From: Vagococcus bubulae
Lineage (GTDB): Bacteria > Bacillota > Bacilli > Lactobacillales > Vagococcaceae
DNA length: 32,168 bases
Direction: 5' to 3'
Assembly (NCBI RefSeq): GCF_003950315.1
Contig: NZ_NGJT01000021.1
Coordinates: 1-32,168 of the forward strand
The notes under the pieces were generated by a model, which was given only the letters and a program-made list of their open reading frames with translations, did not search any database and had not been told where the DNA came from. Both the position numbers and the translations under genes were made by a program. Positions 15,958 to 25,934 of this stretch are shown in pieces (within the stretch, counting starts at the first letter, position 1; each line of letters begins with the position of its first letter).

Positions 15958-16926
15958 TCAGTTAAAAGAGAAGTCTGTAAGTTTTGGTTGAGTTGTCACA
16001 AGAAAGCCGTTTTTAGTTGGTTCAACCTCAAAAGTGATTTTTTGCATTTTACTACGATTGTCTACTGAAACATTTAGAAGGTATTCAACGCTATACCCTT
16101 TTTTTGTTTGTTCACTACCATAGTAATTGACACTCTTAAGCGTTTTCCCTAACGCTTTCCAATCGGATATATCTACCTTTTCGGATACATATGTTCTTAA
16201 ACTTGACTGATAATTTTCTTGATTTTTTTCCTGTGAAAAATAGTAAGTCAAAAAGTATCTTCCAAAAGTATCTATTTTCGATTGAGAAATATCCGTTTCT
16301 TTGACACGTTCAATTTGTTCTTTCAATAATTCGCTCTCTTTTTTGACTGATTGAAGTTGTACTTGTTGAATAACACTTATTCCTATCAATAATACAATAA
16401 AAAGTGTCAAAATAGATATGAACAAATGAATTTTGGGAACATTTTTCTTGGTTATGGATTCTGATAGTGATTCTTTTCTACTATTCATTTGTTTTGCTTG
16501 GTTCTTTTTCGATATTTCCTTAATAACACTAGGTTCATTTACTGTTTCAGTTGGAATTTCTGTCTGCGGTATTTCTTGGCGTTCATTACTCGTTTTTAAC
16601 TCCTGACGATTTAATTCTTGCGTATTAAGCGTTGGTTCTGTTGGTTCATTCAAGTAAACTAAAACGTGTTGATCTGTTACTCGATTTAATAACAAGTTAA
16701 TTACGTCCGTTTCTTTGGTATTTTTTGTATTCAGCGTAACAGACATAATTTTTGTTTGATCTTCTACTCTAAAAATACCTACACGAAATTTAACTGGAAT
16801 TCCTCGACTTGTCTTTTGTTGTAAATAGTGTGTGACTTCGGATAATTCGCTCTTACTTAATTTTCGATTCAAAAATTGATTTTCTTCTTCGGGAAGAATA
16901 ATTCGTATTTCAAAATAATAAGACAA
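15958..16926 (-). CDS. traM: TraM, VirB8-like T4SS channel protein
   Basis: 322 residues, the same length as pIP501 TraM. An N-terminal cytoplasmic domain (about 1-92) and a Glu/Pro/Asn-rich linker precede one transmembrane helix (167-186), a short coiled coil (about 190-212) and a C-terminal domain of about 110 residues that in pIP501 has the NTF2-like VirB8 fold and is exposed on the surface. It probably forms part of the membrane or wall channel. It starts 16 bases after traL. Confidence 0.85.
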   Translation of the reverse strand: MSYYFEIRIILPEEENQFLNRKLSKSELSEVTHYLQQKTSRGIPVKFRVGIFRVEDQTKIMSVTLNTKNTKETDVINLLLNRVTDQHVLVYLNEPTEPTLNTQELNRQELKTSNERQEIPQTEIPTETVNEPSVIKEISKKNQAKQMNSRKESLSESITKKNVPKIHLFISILTLFIVLLIGISVIQQVQLQSVKKESELLKEQIERVKETDISQSKIDTFGRYFLTYYFSQEKNQENYQSSLRTYVSEKVDISDWKALGKTLKSVNYYGSEQTKKGYSVEYLLNVSVDNRSKMQKITFEVEPTKNGFLVTTQPKLTDFSFN

Positions 16927-16942
16927 TCGTTATCCCCCTCTC

Positions 16943-17875
16943 TTATTTTCTAAACATAGCCATCATTGCTAAGTTTCCAAGTCCACCACCTTTTGACACT
17001 TTGGTTGAATACCACATATTTTGTAGGGCAGACGGTGTTTTGATAATCAATAAGCCACAACCAACCATTAACATAAAGTTTGGTAACGTGTATTTTTCAG
17101 CAATCATGAGTGTAATCATGAGTAAGTACAAAATAAGCTTAATAAGCATTGTGAGTGCTTCGGATAACAGTTCTTTGATCCATATTTGAAAGTAATTTTG
17201 TTCGTCTGTTAAAAGCGATAAGGCAACTAATGGTGTTAACATAGTCAGTACCAAGAAATCAGCATAAAAAACACAAATCGCCACAAAATACTTGGCAATG
17301 GAAAAGGCAAAGAATATCACGAAAACAAAGAGAACAATGGCGCTAACGCCACCATTAAAGAAATTTGATACTAAGAAATTACGCAATCGTTCGCCGATCG
17401 TTTCCACATTCAAATCATTAGCGACTTGTTGAATCACATATTCCCCGATTGGTGCAACAATCTTTTTGATAAAAAAGTTCATTGCCCAGGGCAACGTTGC
17501 TAAGGCAATAGACGAGTAAAACAGCTTTTGAACAATATTAGCGGTCAATGCGTCACCACTCCCATTAGAAGCTTGTATTTGCGCTTCAATGACCTTATAC
17601 AACACAATACAAATTGCAAAGGTCGTAGTGGCAAATACAAAGACGTTGGTAATGGTACTAATCAATTCGATATTGGGAATATCAAACGTTGTCTTATTGG
17701 CAATTTTCATGCTGGCTTCTAAAAGGTCACTGCCCCAACTACCTAACAAGCTATCGATTGGGTGCAACACACTATCGACACTCTCTTTTACGCCTTCAAA
17801 GACATTAGAGATAGCCTCACCAGCAGAACTTAAAATATCCGATCCTGTATCTTTTATTTGGTCTATTACGTCCAT
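16943..17875 (-). CDS. traL: TraL, VirB6-like polytopic membrane protein
   Basis: 310 residues. The N-terminal 50 residues are amphipathic and rich in Asp, Ser and Val (SVLHPIDSLLGSWG), followed by about six hydrophobic segments (for instance VFVFATTTFAICIVLYKVI, GVSAIVLFVFVIFFAFSIA, ALTMLIKLILYLLMITLMIA). The size and topology are those of VirB6-type inner-channel proteins of Gram-positive T4SS. It begins 1 base beyond traK. Confidence 0.82.
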   Translation of the reverse strand: MDVIDQIKDTGSDILSSAGEAISNVFEGVKESVDSVLHPIDSLLGSWGSDLLEASMKIANKTTFDIPNIELISTITNVFVFATTTFAICIVLYKVIEAQIQASNGSGDALTANIVQKLFYSSIALATLPWAMNFFIKKIVAPIGEYVIQQVANDLNVETIGERLRNFLVSNFFNGGVSAIVLFVFVIFFAFSIAKYFVAICVFYADFLVLTMLTPLVALSLLTDEQNYFQIWIKELLSEALTMLIKLILYLLMITLMIAEKYTLPNFMLMVGCGLLIIKTPSALQNMWYSTKVSKGGGLGNLAMMAMFRK

Positions 17876-17876
17876 A

Positions 17877-18800
17877 TTACATTACACCACCAATCGTTCC
17901 ACTAACTTGCCACTTTCCTATTTTTTCGTTGTATTGCATAACTACAAATACTCCACCAATGTTTTCAATATTCTTCTCTTGTTTGCTAGTTACTAGCCCT
18001 ATAACCTCATATCTCAAATCATTATCCCAATCAATTTGTGAAAACATTGATCCTACTTTTTCATCATGTTGTCCTTTGTTCCGCCAATCTGCCCACTCAT
18101 AAGGGAACTCATTACGCAAAACAATTTTCGTATTCTTTTCTGTTTTTTGGGTATCTAAGAACCAGGTACGCAACCATTGGCTTTTATCGTCATTTTGTTT
18201 AGAAATGGTTAGCCCTTTGGTGCCGTCAACAATCACTGGATTGAAATTGAAACTTGCTTGTAGCCCTGTATAAAAATCATCTGATACCTTATCGCCAAAT
18301 TTGGCTTTTAAGTTATCAATCAGTTTTGTTTGTAATTCAATCGGGCTTGTACCGCCTGATCCTTCTTTCAATAATTCTTTGTTGATTTCTAAAATGCCAT
18401 CACCATTAGAAAAAGAGGTGTACCAACTCTCAAAAGCTTCTGTCGCTTCTTCTGCTCGCTCTTTGGCACTTAATTTGAGTAAATGGTCGCTTGATCCTTG
18501 AACGGCTTGTGAGCTGTTTTCTGTGGCTTCTCCGCTTGTTTCTGACTGGTTGCTTTCTTTGCTTGCGGTGGTGGCGGTTGGTGTCACTGGTGGTTGATTC
18601 TTATTGTTAAAATAAGAAATGCCCACAAAAGCAAGAATACCGACAACTAAAACGCCAATCACTAAGTTACGGATCACTTGACGGCTAAATTCCATTTTTT
18701 TAATACCCTCGCTAGGTTCAATCCCTTTTTCTTCAATTTCTCGTTCGACTTGCTTTTGAAACATTGGGATATTCCCAAAAAATTCTTTCAATCCATTCAT
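17877..18800 (-). CDS. traK: TraK, single-pass T4SS protein
   Basis: 307 residues with a cytoplasmic N terminus of about 45, one transmembrane helix (46-64), a Ser/Thr/Glu/Gln-rich linker (about 70-105) and a large extracytoplasmic domain. This layout, and the position between traJ and traL, match pIP501 TraK. A VirB8/TcpC-like fold is plausible for the outer domain but cannot be shown here. The gene starts 17 bases after traJ. Confidence 0.75.
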   Translation of the reverse strand: MNGLKEFFGNIPMFQKQVEREIEEKGIEPSEGIKKMEFSRQVIRNLVIGVLVVGILAFVGISYFNNKNQPPVTPTATTASKESNQSETSGEATENSSQAVQGSSDHLLKLSAKERAEEATEAFESWYTSFSNGDGILEINKELLKEGSGGTSPIELQTKLIDNLKAKFGDKVSDDFYTGLQASFNFNPVIVDGTKGLTISKQNDDKSQWLRTWFLDTQKTEKNTKIVLRNEFPYEWADWRNKGQHDEKVGSMFSQIDWDNDLRYEVIGLVTSKQEKNIENIGGVFVVMQYNEKIGKWQVSGTIGGVM

Positions 18801-18817
18801 TTGATTTCCTCCGATCT

Positions 18818-20473
18818 TTAAAATGGTAATTCGCTGTTGTCATTGTTGGTTTTGTTTTCCTCTATACCTTCATCAAAACTACTTAGAATATCACTCATTA
18901 ATAGTTCTTTTTCTTCCTCTTCTTCTGTTACTTCTGATTCGATCGGTTGTTCAGGTAGATTTATTTCTTTTTTATTCAAATCATCTTCTTGTTTCTTCTC
19001 GTGAAAAATTGGGGCGCTTGCTAGTTGCACTTTTCGTTGTTTGTGCTGTTTTTCCAACTCCTCAATGTATTCTTTGGCAAATTCTGTTTGACTGCTTATA
19101 TAATATTGCTGTGAAATTTCATGCTTTTTAAGAAGATTTCCAAACAATTCAAATTGTGGCGTTTTTCTTAGCATGTAAGGTTTACCGTCAATCAACACTA
19201 TACTTTTTCTGCCATTTTCTTCTTGTTGTAAATTGATCACTTCGCCTTCGGTAATCAATCGCCTTTTTTGGTAGCCATAACTTTCTGACTTGCTACCGCT
19301 TCGATTAGTCGTTTTTGCAGACGTTTTACTCTCGCTTGTTCCGCCTGTATATACTTTGATTGTTGTATCATTTACTTGTCTTGAAAAGTATTCGGCGGTC
19401 GTTTCCTCTACACCACCTAGACATATTTTAATGGCATGATTCCCAATGATCGCTTTAAATTTCTTATCTCCGTAAAGTTCAAAGCCCTGGGGCAAAGATT
19501 GTAATATGGTACTAACTGAAATACGATACCCTCGACACGTTGCAAGAAAGTTCTCATAGGTTGGAAAATAGCCTAAATTGACAAACTCGTCTAGCAGCAT
19601 AACTAAAGGTACTGGCAATTTTGCGTTGTGTTTATCTCCTAAAAAATATAACTCTGTAAACATTTGTTGGAAAAAGAGATTCACTAAGCCGTCCCAAGTT
19701 CGATCTAATGGGGAAATTAGCACGTATAAACAAATTTTTGACGTTCCTAATTCCTCAAAGAAAAAATCGTTTGTACTGGTAAATTCTGATACTTCTTTAT
19801 CAACAAAATCTTGTAAAGTCGTCAATAGACTAATAACAATGTTTGGTCTTGCTTCACTTTGTGCTTGTCGGAAGCCTAAATAGTAACTGCGTTTTGCTTC
19901 GTGTCCGTCTGGCAAACGCTCAAATTGTTCATCAAGTTCTGATACACCTTCTTCATTATAGCGTGGGTCAAATTCTTCTAAGAAATCTAAAATTCCCTCA
20001 ATCGTTCTTGAACTTGGTTCATATTCAAAATAAACATATTTAATCAACGTATTTAATAAGCTTAATTGTGCATTGAACCAAAAATCTTTCCGTTTGGGAT
20101 CATTCTTTGCTGATACTATGACGTTTGCAATCTTGTTTGTATCATTTGATTTGCGAATATAGAGTAATGGATTGTACCTAGAACTTAGTAAAAAATCTTT
20201 AAAATTTATCACAACTGTTTTGAAGCCCTGGGCTTTTTTTATTTCATTGGTTAATTCATAGATTTCCCCTTTTGGATCAGTTACAACAATTGACGTATTG
20301 CGATTGTTTACAACGTTAGGTAAAACATAACTTTGTGTTTTAAATGAACCTGGGCCGCCTACTACAAAAATATTTCGATTGCTTATTTTGCTATCTTCGG
20401 GTTGGATCACAACTTTTCCACTTGGAAATTTCCCCAATATTAAACCGTCTGATTCTGCTAATAAACTAGTCAT
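18818..20473 (-). CDS. traJ: TraJ, VirD4-type coupling ATPase lacking its membrane anchor
   Basis: A 551-residue T4SS coupling protein with Walker A GGPGSFKT (39-46), a VTDPKGE motif typical of VirD4 (64-70), Walker B LLDEF (293-297) and the later VSTILQSLPQ motif. It brings relaxase-bound DNA to the channel. Unlike most VirD4 proteins it starts right at the nucleotide-binding domain without transmembrane helices; those lie in TraI, whose gene overlaps it by 8 bases. The acidic, low-complexity C-terminal tail (about 490-551) may bind the substrate complex. Confidence 0.92.
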   Translation of the reverse strand: MTSLLAESDGLILGKFPSGKVVIQPEDSKISNRNIFVVGGPGSFKTQSYVLPNVVNNRNTSIVVTDPKGEIYELTNEIKKAQGFKTVVINFKDFLLSSRYNPLLYIRKSNDTNKIANVIVSAKNDPKRKDFWFNAQLSLLNTLIKYVYFEYEPSSRTIEGILDFLEEFDPRYNEEGVSELDEQFERLPDGHEAKRSYYLGFRQAQSEARPNIVISLLTTLQDFVDKEVSEFTSTNDFFFEELGTSKICLYVLISPLDRTWDGLVNLFFQQMFTELYFLGDKHNAKLPVPLVMLLDEFVNLGYFPTYENFLATCRGYRISVSTILQSLPQGFELYGDKKFKAIIGNHAIKICLGGVEETTAEYFSRQVNDTTIKVYTGGTSESKTSAKTTNRSGSKSESYGYQKRRLITEGEVINLQQEENGRKSIVLIDGKPYMLRKTPQFELFGNLLKKHEISQQYYISSQTEFAKEYIEELEKQHKQRKVQLASAPIFHEKKQEDDLNKKEINLPEQPIESEVTEEEEEKELLMSDILSSFDEGIEENKTNNDNSELPF

Positions 20474-20897
20474 TTTTCCCCCTCCTCATTGATTTTTCTA
20501 ATATGCTTTTCATTGATTTTTCAGGGATCAAATGAACGTTTTTCGGTGCATTTATTTCTGATTCCTCCCCCCAATAAGCCGAGCCATGAACAGGATTTGT
20601 TTTTCCGACAACCTCAAACGGTTGGCGTTTGGTAGGGTGTAGAAAGACAAATAAAACGATTAAAACAATGATTTGTACAATGAAGAACGGAATCATGTAA
20701 TTAGATTGAATGATCTCTAAGAAAGTATTGATTGGGTGCTTTAAAATAGTTGTAACAAAGGTACTCAATTCAATGTTTGTATCATTCGCAATGATAAAAG
20801 GTAATAATTTAAATACAATCAATGTTACTGGTAATAATAGTAGATAGAGTATAACTAGGATAATCAGTTTCACTTGCTCTTGCTTCTTCTTCGCCAT
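20466..20897 (-). CDS. traI: TraI, membrane anchor half of the coupling protein
   Basis: 143 residues with two transmembrane helices (about 8-33 and 66-86), then a soluble tail with NPVHGSAYWGEESEI. An HGSA-x-W/A-type motif like this normally joins the transmembrane part of VirD4 to its ATPase domain. With TraJ starting exactly where this ends, the two genes together equal one ordinary VirD4. In pIP501 TraI and TraJ are considered to act as a two-part coupling protein. It lies 4 bases after traH. Confidence 0.82.
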   Translation of the reverse strand: MAKKKQEQVKLIILVILYLLLLPVTLIVFKLLPFIIANDTNIELSTFVTTILKHPINTFLEIIQSNYMIPFFIVQIIVLIVLFVFLHPTKRQPFEVVGKTNPVHGSAYWGEESEINAPKNVHLIPEKSMKSILEKSMRRGKND

Positions 20898-20901
20898 GCT
20901 T

Positions 20902-21453
20902 CTACTCCTCTCCTAATTGAATGGTCGTTCTTTGGGTAATTTGTTGGTTTTTAATTTGGATAATTTGGTTTATTTCAAAATCATTTTTTGTACCGTTAAA
21001 AACCTGGTGAATCGGTGCTGTTACTAGATATTGCTGTGAATTATCCTTACTTTCATAAGCAAGAATTTTTATTTCATTTTCGTTTACTGAAGACTTTTGA
21101 ATCGTGTTTTGCTGTGGGCTATATGAATTGTTTACGTTGATCTCGTTTTTTAATTCTTGATAAACGTTGTCTGTCGCTAATTCTTTAACCGTTGTCATAG
21201 ATATTTCTTTTTGGCTTTTTTCGTAGTTATAAACTGTCTTGTAAAATTCTTTGATAATTTTTTCCGATTCGCTTTGGTTAGTGTCTTGTTCCGTTTGTTT
21301 GTTTGCTAATTCCGTTTGTACGCTTTTTAATTCGCTCTTTAACTGGCGGATCTGCTCGCCTTGTTTAATCCCAAAAACAACCATACCTATGGTAACCACA
21401 AGTAAAACAAGCGTTGAGATAAACAAACTAACTTTTATTTTGTCAAACTCCAT
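20902..21453 (-). CDS. traH: TraH, VirB8-like bitopic protein
   Basis: 183 residues, as for pIP501 TraH: a short cytoplasmic start, one transmembrane helix (about 6-28), a helical stretch (EQIRQLKSELKSVQTELANK) and a C-terminal domain of about 120 residues that in pIP501 TraH folds like VirB8. It probably scaffolds the channel together with TraM. It starts 12 bases beyond traG. Confidence 0.8.
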   Translation of the reverse strand: MEFDKIKVSLFISTLVLLVVTIGMVVFGIKQGEQIRQLKSELKSVQTELANKQTEQDTNQSESEKIIKEFYKTVYNYEKSQKEISMTTVKELATDNVYQELKNEINVNNSYSPQQNTIQKSSVNENEIKILAYESKDNSQQYLVTAPIHQVFNGTKNDFEINQIIQIKNQQITQRTTIQLGEE

Positions 21454-21465
21454 TTCTTCCTCTCC

Positions 21466-22575
21466 TTATTCAACATAACTTGCAATATTTGCAATAGAAG
21501 TCGGCACTACTCGATAACTGATTGTTCCACTTCCTGGGTTTACAACATTACATTCTGATACTAAAAGCGTACCGTCTGCATTTACGACTTCTACAAAGGC
21601 AACATGTCCGTAAACTGGATCAGAGCCAAAAGAACCAGGTGGGAAAGAAATTGCCGTACCTACTTTTGGCTTATTTGTTACTTTATAGCCTAAAGCTTTC
21701 CCTTTATAGCCCCATTCGCCACCATTGCCCATAAAATCATCAACTGGCTTGCCAATTTGAGCCATACGATTAAAAGCGTACCAGGTACATTGCCCAAATG
21801 GATAACTACCGCTTGTATTATAGTTGTGCCCGTCATATCTTGGATAACGTAATTTATTTTTGTATTCGCTGGGTACATCAACTTGAACAACACCTGTATT
21901 GTTAGAATTGTTTTGAACGCCCTCTGCGCTTGCCTGGCTTTCATTAACGTATTCAAGTAGTTTGGGTACGTAGAACATATTTCCGTAATTATAGCGGTAA
22001 TTGTAGCCCATTGAAGTGGATATGGCATTTACATAAGGTACTTTTTCGCCACCTGACATATTAATAGAAAATTGTTTAGCTAATTCAAAAGAATACGTTC
22101 CGCCATTCTTCACTACAAAATCAACAAAACCACCGCCATAATTATACGCTTGAAGAGCTGTTTTTATATCTGATCCTCGGTTTATAGCGCTTTTCATATT
22201 TTCTACAAAAAACTCTACTCCTCGTTGTATGCTTCGTTCGGGGTCTTTAATAGTGTTCGGGGGCAGTCCTAAACTTTCGCTTGATTGCATAGGGTCGCCA
22301 CCTTCACCACCTGATTCAATTTGCATAAGGGCTAAGATATAAGGCACATATTCCATACCGTCATATTGTCTAGCGTACTTTTCAACGGTACTTTTGTACC
22401 TCAAAACAGATTCACTTAAATTTTTGTTTTCTGTTGCTAGTCCGCCACTAGGGGCGGTTTGATCGTTATTAAAAATAAGAAGGAAGATTACAATGATAAA
22501 GACGAAAAAGCCTAAAATTGCTTTTGCTATCGGTTTTCGATAACGAATAAGCAGTTTAGCAGCTGTTGCTCCCAT
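21466..22575 (-). CDS. traG: TraG, two-domain cell-wall hydrolase (VirB1-like)
   Basis: 369 residues: a transmembrane helix (about 17-35), a soluble lytic transglycosylase domain with catalytic Glu87 in ALMQIESGG and a YNYGGG segment, and a CHAP amidase/endopeptidase domain with Cys263 in GQCTWYAF and His320 in YGHVAFVE. Length and catalytic Glu number equal pIP501 TraG, which is required for transfer. It opens peptidoglycan locally for channel assembly. Confidence 0.93.
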   Translation of the reverse strand: MGATAAKLLIRYRKPIAKAILGFFVFIIVIFLLIFNNDQTAPSGGLATENKNLSESVLRYKSTVEKYARQYDGMEYVPYILALMQIESGGEGGDPMQSSESLGLPPNTIKDPERSIQRGVEFFVENMKSAINRGSDIKTALQAYNYGGGFVDFVVKNGGTYSFELAKQFSINMSGGEKVPYVNAISTSMGYNYRYNYGNMFYVPKLLEYVNESQASAEGVQNNSNNTGVVQVDVPSEYKNKLRYPRYDGHNYNTSGSYPFGQCTWYAFNRMAQIGKPVDDFMGNGGEWGYKGKALGYKVTNKPKVGTAISFPPGSFGSDPVYGHVAFVEVVNADGTLLVSECNVVNPGSGTISYRVVPTSIANIASYVE

Positions 22576-22596
22576 GATATGAAATCACCAACCTTC

Positions 22597-23949
22597 CTAA
22601 TCTTTTTCAGCGTTTGTTAATTCAATCTTTTCACTAAGCAATGTGTTGTTTTCTTCTAACAAGTCATTGGTTTGTTTTTTCTTCAAGTCCTCATTTAAAG
22701 AATTATCCTTATACATATTTTCTAATTCTTCACTGTTATTTTCAATCAATAAGTCAATCATACTGATTTGACGTTTAGGATCGATTGCTAATTTCTTTTG
22801 TGTAATTGATACTTGACGAATATTTTTCACTGTTGGAATGTCTTTTTCTTTTACTGATTTATCGATTAAAGCTTCAACAATTGTTGTATCGGTACTAGTT
22901 TGAACCAGATACTCAATATCTGTTGAATTGTCATACGCTAAAATCTTTTTGAAGTCTGCTAAATAGTCGCTTCCTGGTAAATCAAGGGCTTCTATTTTTT
23001 CGGTTTCTCCTTGTTTGTACAGACTTTGAATAATTTTTTTATCTGACTTTTTATCAAGTTCATAAGCCTTGGTATAATCACCAAGTTTCACGTAAATATC
23101 AACTTGTTTTTTCTTAGGATAATTGAGCTTTTGCATATCTTCTTCGATATTCTCACTATCGTTATCAATAATCTTATTTAAAATAGTGATCTCTGTTTCT
23201 GCGCTTTGCTGTGTAGCCGTAACTTGTTTCTTCTCATTTACTTTCATAAGAAAAACCGTACCGCCATATAACGCAATAACACCTACAACTAACGCAATTT
23301 TTAAGCTTTTATTTCTGCGAATTTTTCGGACGTCTGCTTTCTTGTCCTGTAATTCAGCAGAAAAGAAATTCTTTTGTTCTTCGGTTAGTCGATTTTTTAT
23401 TAAATCTCTTAATGATTCCAAACTTTCAACTGCTTCTACATCATTTAAAAATGAATTTTTTTCTTTTGTTAGAACCTCAATACGATTCTTCTCATACTTC
23501 TCAAGTGTGAATTTACCAAAAAAACTACAAATAAAATTTTTCCACTGCTCTAATTCTTCTTTAGTTGAGTAAGGCAAATTATCAAAGTGATCTGCTTTAT
23601 AAATAAAAAGCAAGTCACGTGTATCTTTGAGTAGGATATTTTGCATTGCTAGATAGGTATTTGTTTTTTCTAGTACATTCATTTCAAGTAATCGATTCAC
23701 TATATCCAATTTATAAAAATCAGCATATTCTTTCAATTCAAGTAGTGGTGTATAGCCATTAGGACGGTGATAAACAATTTCTAGCTTTCCGTCTTTGGTC
23801 AAAATCTCCTCGACATCAACAAAATATTGTTCACTTTCTTCTACATCAAAAATATGTTCTCGATTCGTCAAATATTTTTCGTTTATTTGGACGACAATGA
23901 CATTCTCTTGATAGTAGAATTGTAAATTTTTCAAGATTTTGTATTTCAT
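22597..23949 (-). CDS. traF: TraF, membrane protein with EssB/YukC-like N domain
   Basis: 450 residues. The first 210 contain segments such as YHRPNGYTPLLELKEYADF and LAMQNILLKDTRDLLFIYKAD that resemble the pseudokinase-like N domain of EssB/YukC of type VII secretion. A single transmembrane helix (216-236) and a mostly helical, charged outer region follow. Position and size equal pIP501 TraF. The relation to EssB is my reading of the pattern and should be tested by profile search. It lies between the VirB4 ATPase and the hydrolase, so a structural role at the channel base is likely. Confidence 0.78.
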   Translation of the reverse strand: MKYKILKNLQFYYQENVIVVQINEKYLTNREHIFDVEESEQYFVDVEEILTKDGKLEIVYHRPNGYTPLLELKEYADFYKLDIVNRLLEMNVLEKTNTYLAMQNILLKDTRDLLFIYKADHFDNLPYSTKEELEQWKNFICSFFGKFTLEKYEKNRIEVLTKEKNSFLNDVEAVESLESLRDLIKNRLTEEQKNFFSAELQDKKADVRKIRRNKSLKIALVVGVIALYGGTVFLMKVNEKKQVTATQQSAETEITILNKIIDNDSENIEEDMQKLNYPKKKQVDIYVKLGDYTKAYELDKKSDKKIIQSLYKQGETEKIEALDLPGSDYLADFKKILAYDNSTDIEYLVQTSTDTTIVEALIDKSVKEKDIPTVKNIRQVSITQKKLAIDPKRQISMIDLLIENNSEELENMYKDNSLNEDLKKKQTNDLLEENNTLLSEKIELTNAEKD

Positions 23950-23962
23950 TTGCTTCTCCCTT

Positions 23963-25924
23963 CTATTGAATTTTCGATCTTAACAACCAGTTGATTTCTT
24001 TCTTCGGACTAACGCCGTAAATATCTTCATATTCGCCTGGGTTAAGCAAACGCATTTCTTCCTGTGTTAAATCTACTTTTATCTTTGCTCGCTTTGTACC
24101 ATGGAAAAGCAAAGCTTCCCCTTGCCGTTTTGAGGTAATGAACGATAATTCTTTTTTTGTGAGTTTAAGTTTCAACTCATTTGAAATACCTTGTGCTTCC
24201 GTTTCATCAAGTCCAAAAAACACTTTTGTAAAGCTATTCCCAATAATTGCTTTACCGATATTATCAGGTGCTTTTAATACATCATCAATCTGTTGGGTCG
24301 ATACGGTACAATCAGCATTGTATTTTCTAAAGCGTTTATATGCTTGGAAGAAAAAGTCAGCACTAATTTTATTCTTCAATAAAAAGTGAAATTCATCTGC
24401 ATAAACAGACGTTACAATTTGCGGATTGTTGGTTATTTCTTCAAATAGATAACTAAAGCTGTTGAGGTATGCTAAATCTCTGATCCCTTCTTCGGTCTGT
24501 AAATCTCGCAAAGAAAAGCAAATTAACGGATTGTTTAAGTCTATATTTGTATGACCGTTAAAAATGGTACGACTTCCGATTGTAAAATCTTCTAATGAAT
24601 AAATAAAATCTTCAATTCGTTTGTATCTTTTTGGATCAGTTTCTTCTAAGGCTTTCAATCGATTTTCTAAGTCTGAAAATGTTGGAAAATCGGTGTTTTC
24701 CATTTTTGACAAGTTTTTCTTCTCGTATAAAGTGGTATAGCATTTTTTAGCTTCTATTTTAATAATAGATAATTGACTGTCAGTCAAAGAGTGATCCACC
24801 ATTAGGAAATATGGCGTTAAAATATTCATTCGTTTACTGATTTCTTTATCAATATCATTTTCAGTCATTTCAAAATCTTTGTGCTTTATTTCAAGATTTT
24901 CTACAAGTTCGTCCTCTTCAAAATCGGATAACGATTCTTTTAAATCGACATCAGGTGTATTGCGTGAGTAGATTTGAAATGGATTGATACGGACGTCTGA
25001 CATAGACGATAGATTGATTATTTCGCCCCCTAGAGAACGTACACGCTCTGTTTGTTCATCTTCGGGATCAAATAAAACGATTCTGTGCCTTAGTTCTGTT
25101 GAGTTATCAGAAAAAGCATATTTTTTTAAATAGTCTGACGTTAAGTAAGTGGTTTTTCCCCCACCTGATAGACCAAAAACAAATTTGTTACGATTAACTA
25201 CTAATTTTCTGTTGGTGTAATCAATACTAACGATATTTTCAGTATCTTTATTAATTCCCTCAATAATCATATTTTTAGTAAATACGCTTAACTCATTATC
25301 ATCAAAAGGAAAAATACTACTTGCACTGATTGAGTTTGCGATTGTGTACGTGTATTCAGGCACTTCATTAGATTGTAAAGGCAAGGCACTCCAATACGCT
25401 TTATCAATCATAGTATATGGAATTAACGCTTTTACTCCACTTGCGATACAACGTGTTTCAAAATCTTCACACAATTTTTTTAGCTTATCTTCGGACTTAC
25501 TTTTGATCAAAACATAGGTATATAAATAAAGATAAGAAGTGTTTTCGTCAACGGCTTGTTCTAACTGCGTTTGTGCAATTTTCATTTCACGTTCTAAACG
25601 GATAATCGTCAACGGATCATGCGAACGATCGATCTCTGCTTGCTTGTTCTTAATGGTTCTGTTGTAATAATCATTCAATGAGTTACCGTTTGCTTTAGTG
25701 TAGTAATGAGATATGGTTATATCTCCACTCATTTTACGAATACGATTAAACCAATTTCCTCTTGGTTTATTATTGTATTTTGTAATGACATAGGGAACTG
25801 CGTATGAATCATCGATTAATAATTTGTCACGTTCTATTGTAAAATTAAATGGTGCTAAATCAGATACAACGTCCGTATCAACTTCGGGTATTACAATAAT
25901 TTTCTCTTTTGGTATCTTCTCCAT
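23963..25924 (-). CDS. traE: TraE, VirB4-type T4SS ATPase
   Basis: 653 residues, the length of pIP501 TraE. Walker A GLSGGGKT (251-258), an LFDPEDE segment and Walker B SVYADEFHFLL show the VirB4/TraC-type motor, followed by STQQID, as in the family. It powers channel assembly and substrate passage at the inner face of the membrane. It starts 10 bases after traD and is intact. Confidence 0.93.
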   Translation of the reverse strand: MEKIPKEKIIVIPEVDTDVVSDLAPFNFTIERDKLLIDDSYAVPYVITKYNNKPRGNWFNRIRKMSGDITISHYYTKANGNSLNDYYNRTIKNKQAEIDRSHDPLTIIRLEREMKIAQTQLEQAVDENTSYLYLYTYVLIKSKSEDKLKKLCEDFETRCIASGVKALIPYTMIDKAYWSALPLQSNEVPEYTYTIANSISASSIFPFDDNELSVFTKNMIIEGINKDTENIVSIDYTNRKLVVNRNKFVFGLSGGGKTTYLTSDYLKKYAFSDNSTELRHRIVLFDPEDEQTERVRSLGGEIINLSSMSDVRINPFQIYSRNTPDVDLKESLSDFEEDELVENLEIKHKDFEMTENDIDKEISKRMNILTPYFLMVDHSLTDSQLSIIKIEAKKCYTTLYEKKNLSKMENTDFPTFSDLENRLKALEETDPKRYKRIEDFIYSLEDFTIGSRTIFNGHTNIDLNNPLICFSLRDLQTEEGIRDLAYLNSFSYLFEEITNNPQIVTSVYADEFHFLLKNKISADFFFQAYKRFRKYNADCTVSTQQIDDVLKAPDNIGKAIIGNSFTKVFFGLDETEAQGISNELKLKLTKKELSFITSKRQGEALLFHGTKRAKIKVDLTQEEMRLLNPGEYEDIYGVSPKKEINWLLRSKIQ

Positions 25925-25934
25925 TTTAACGCTC

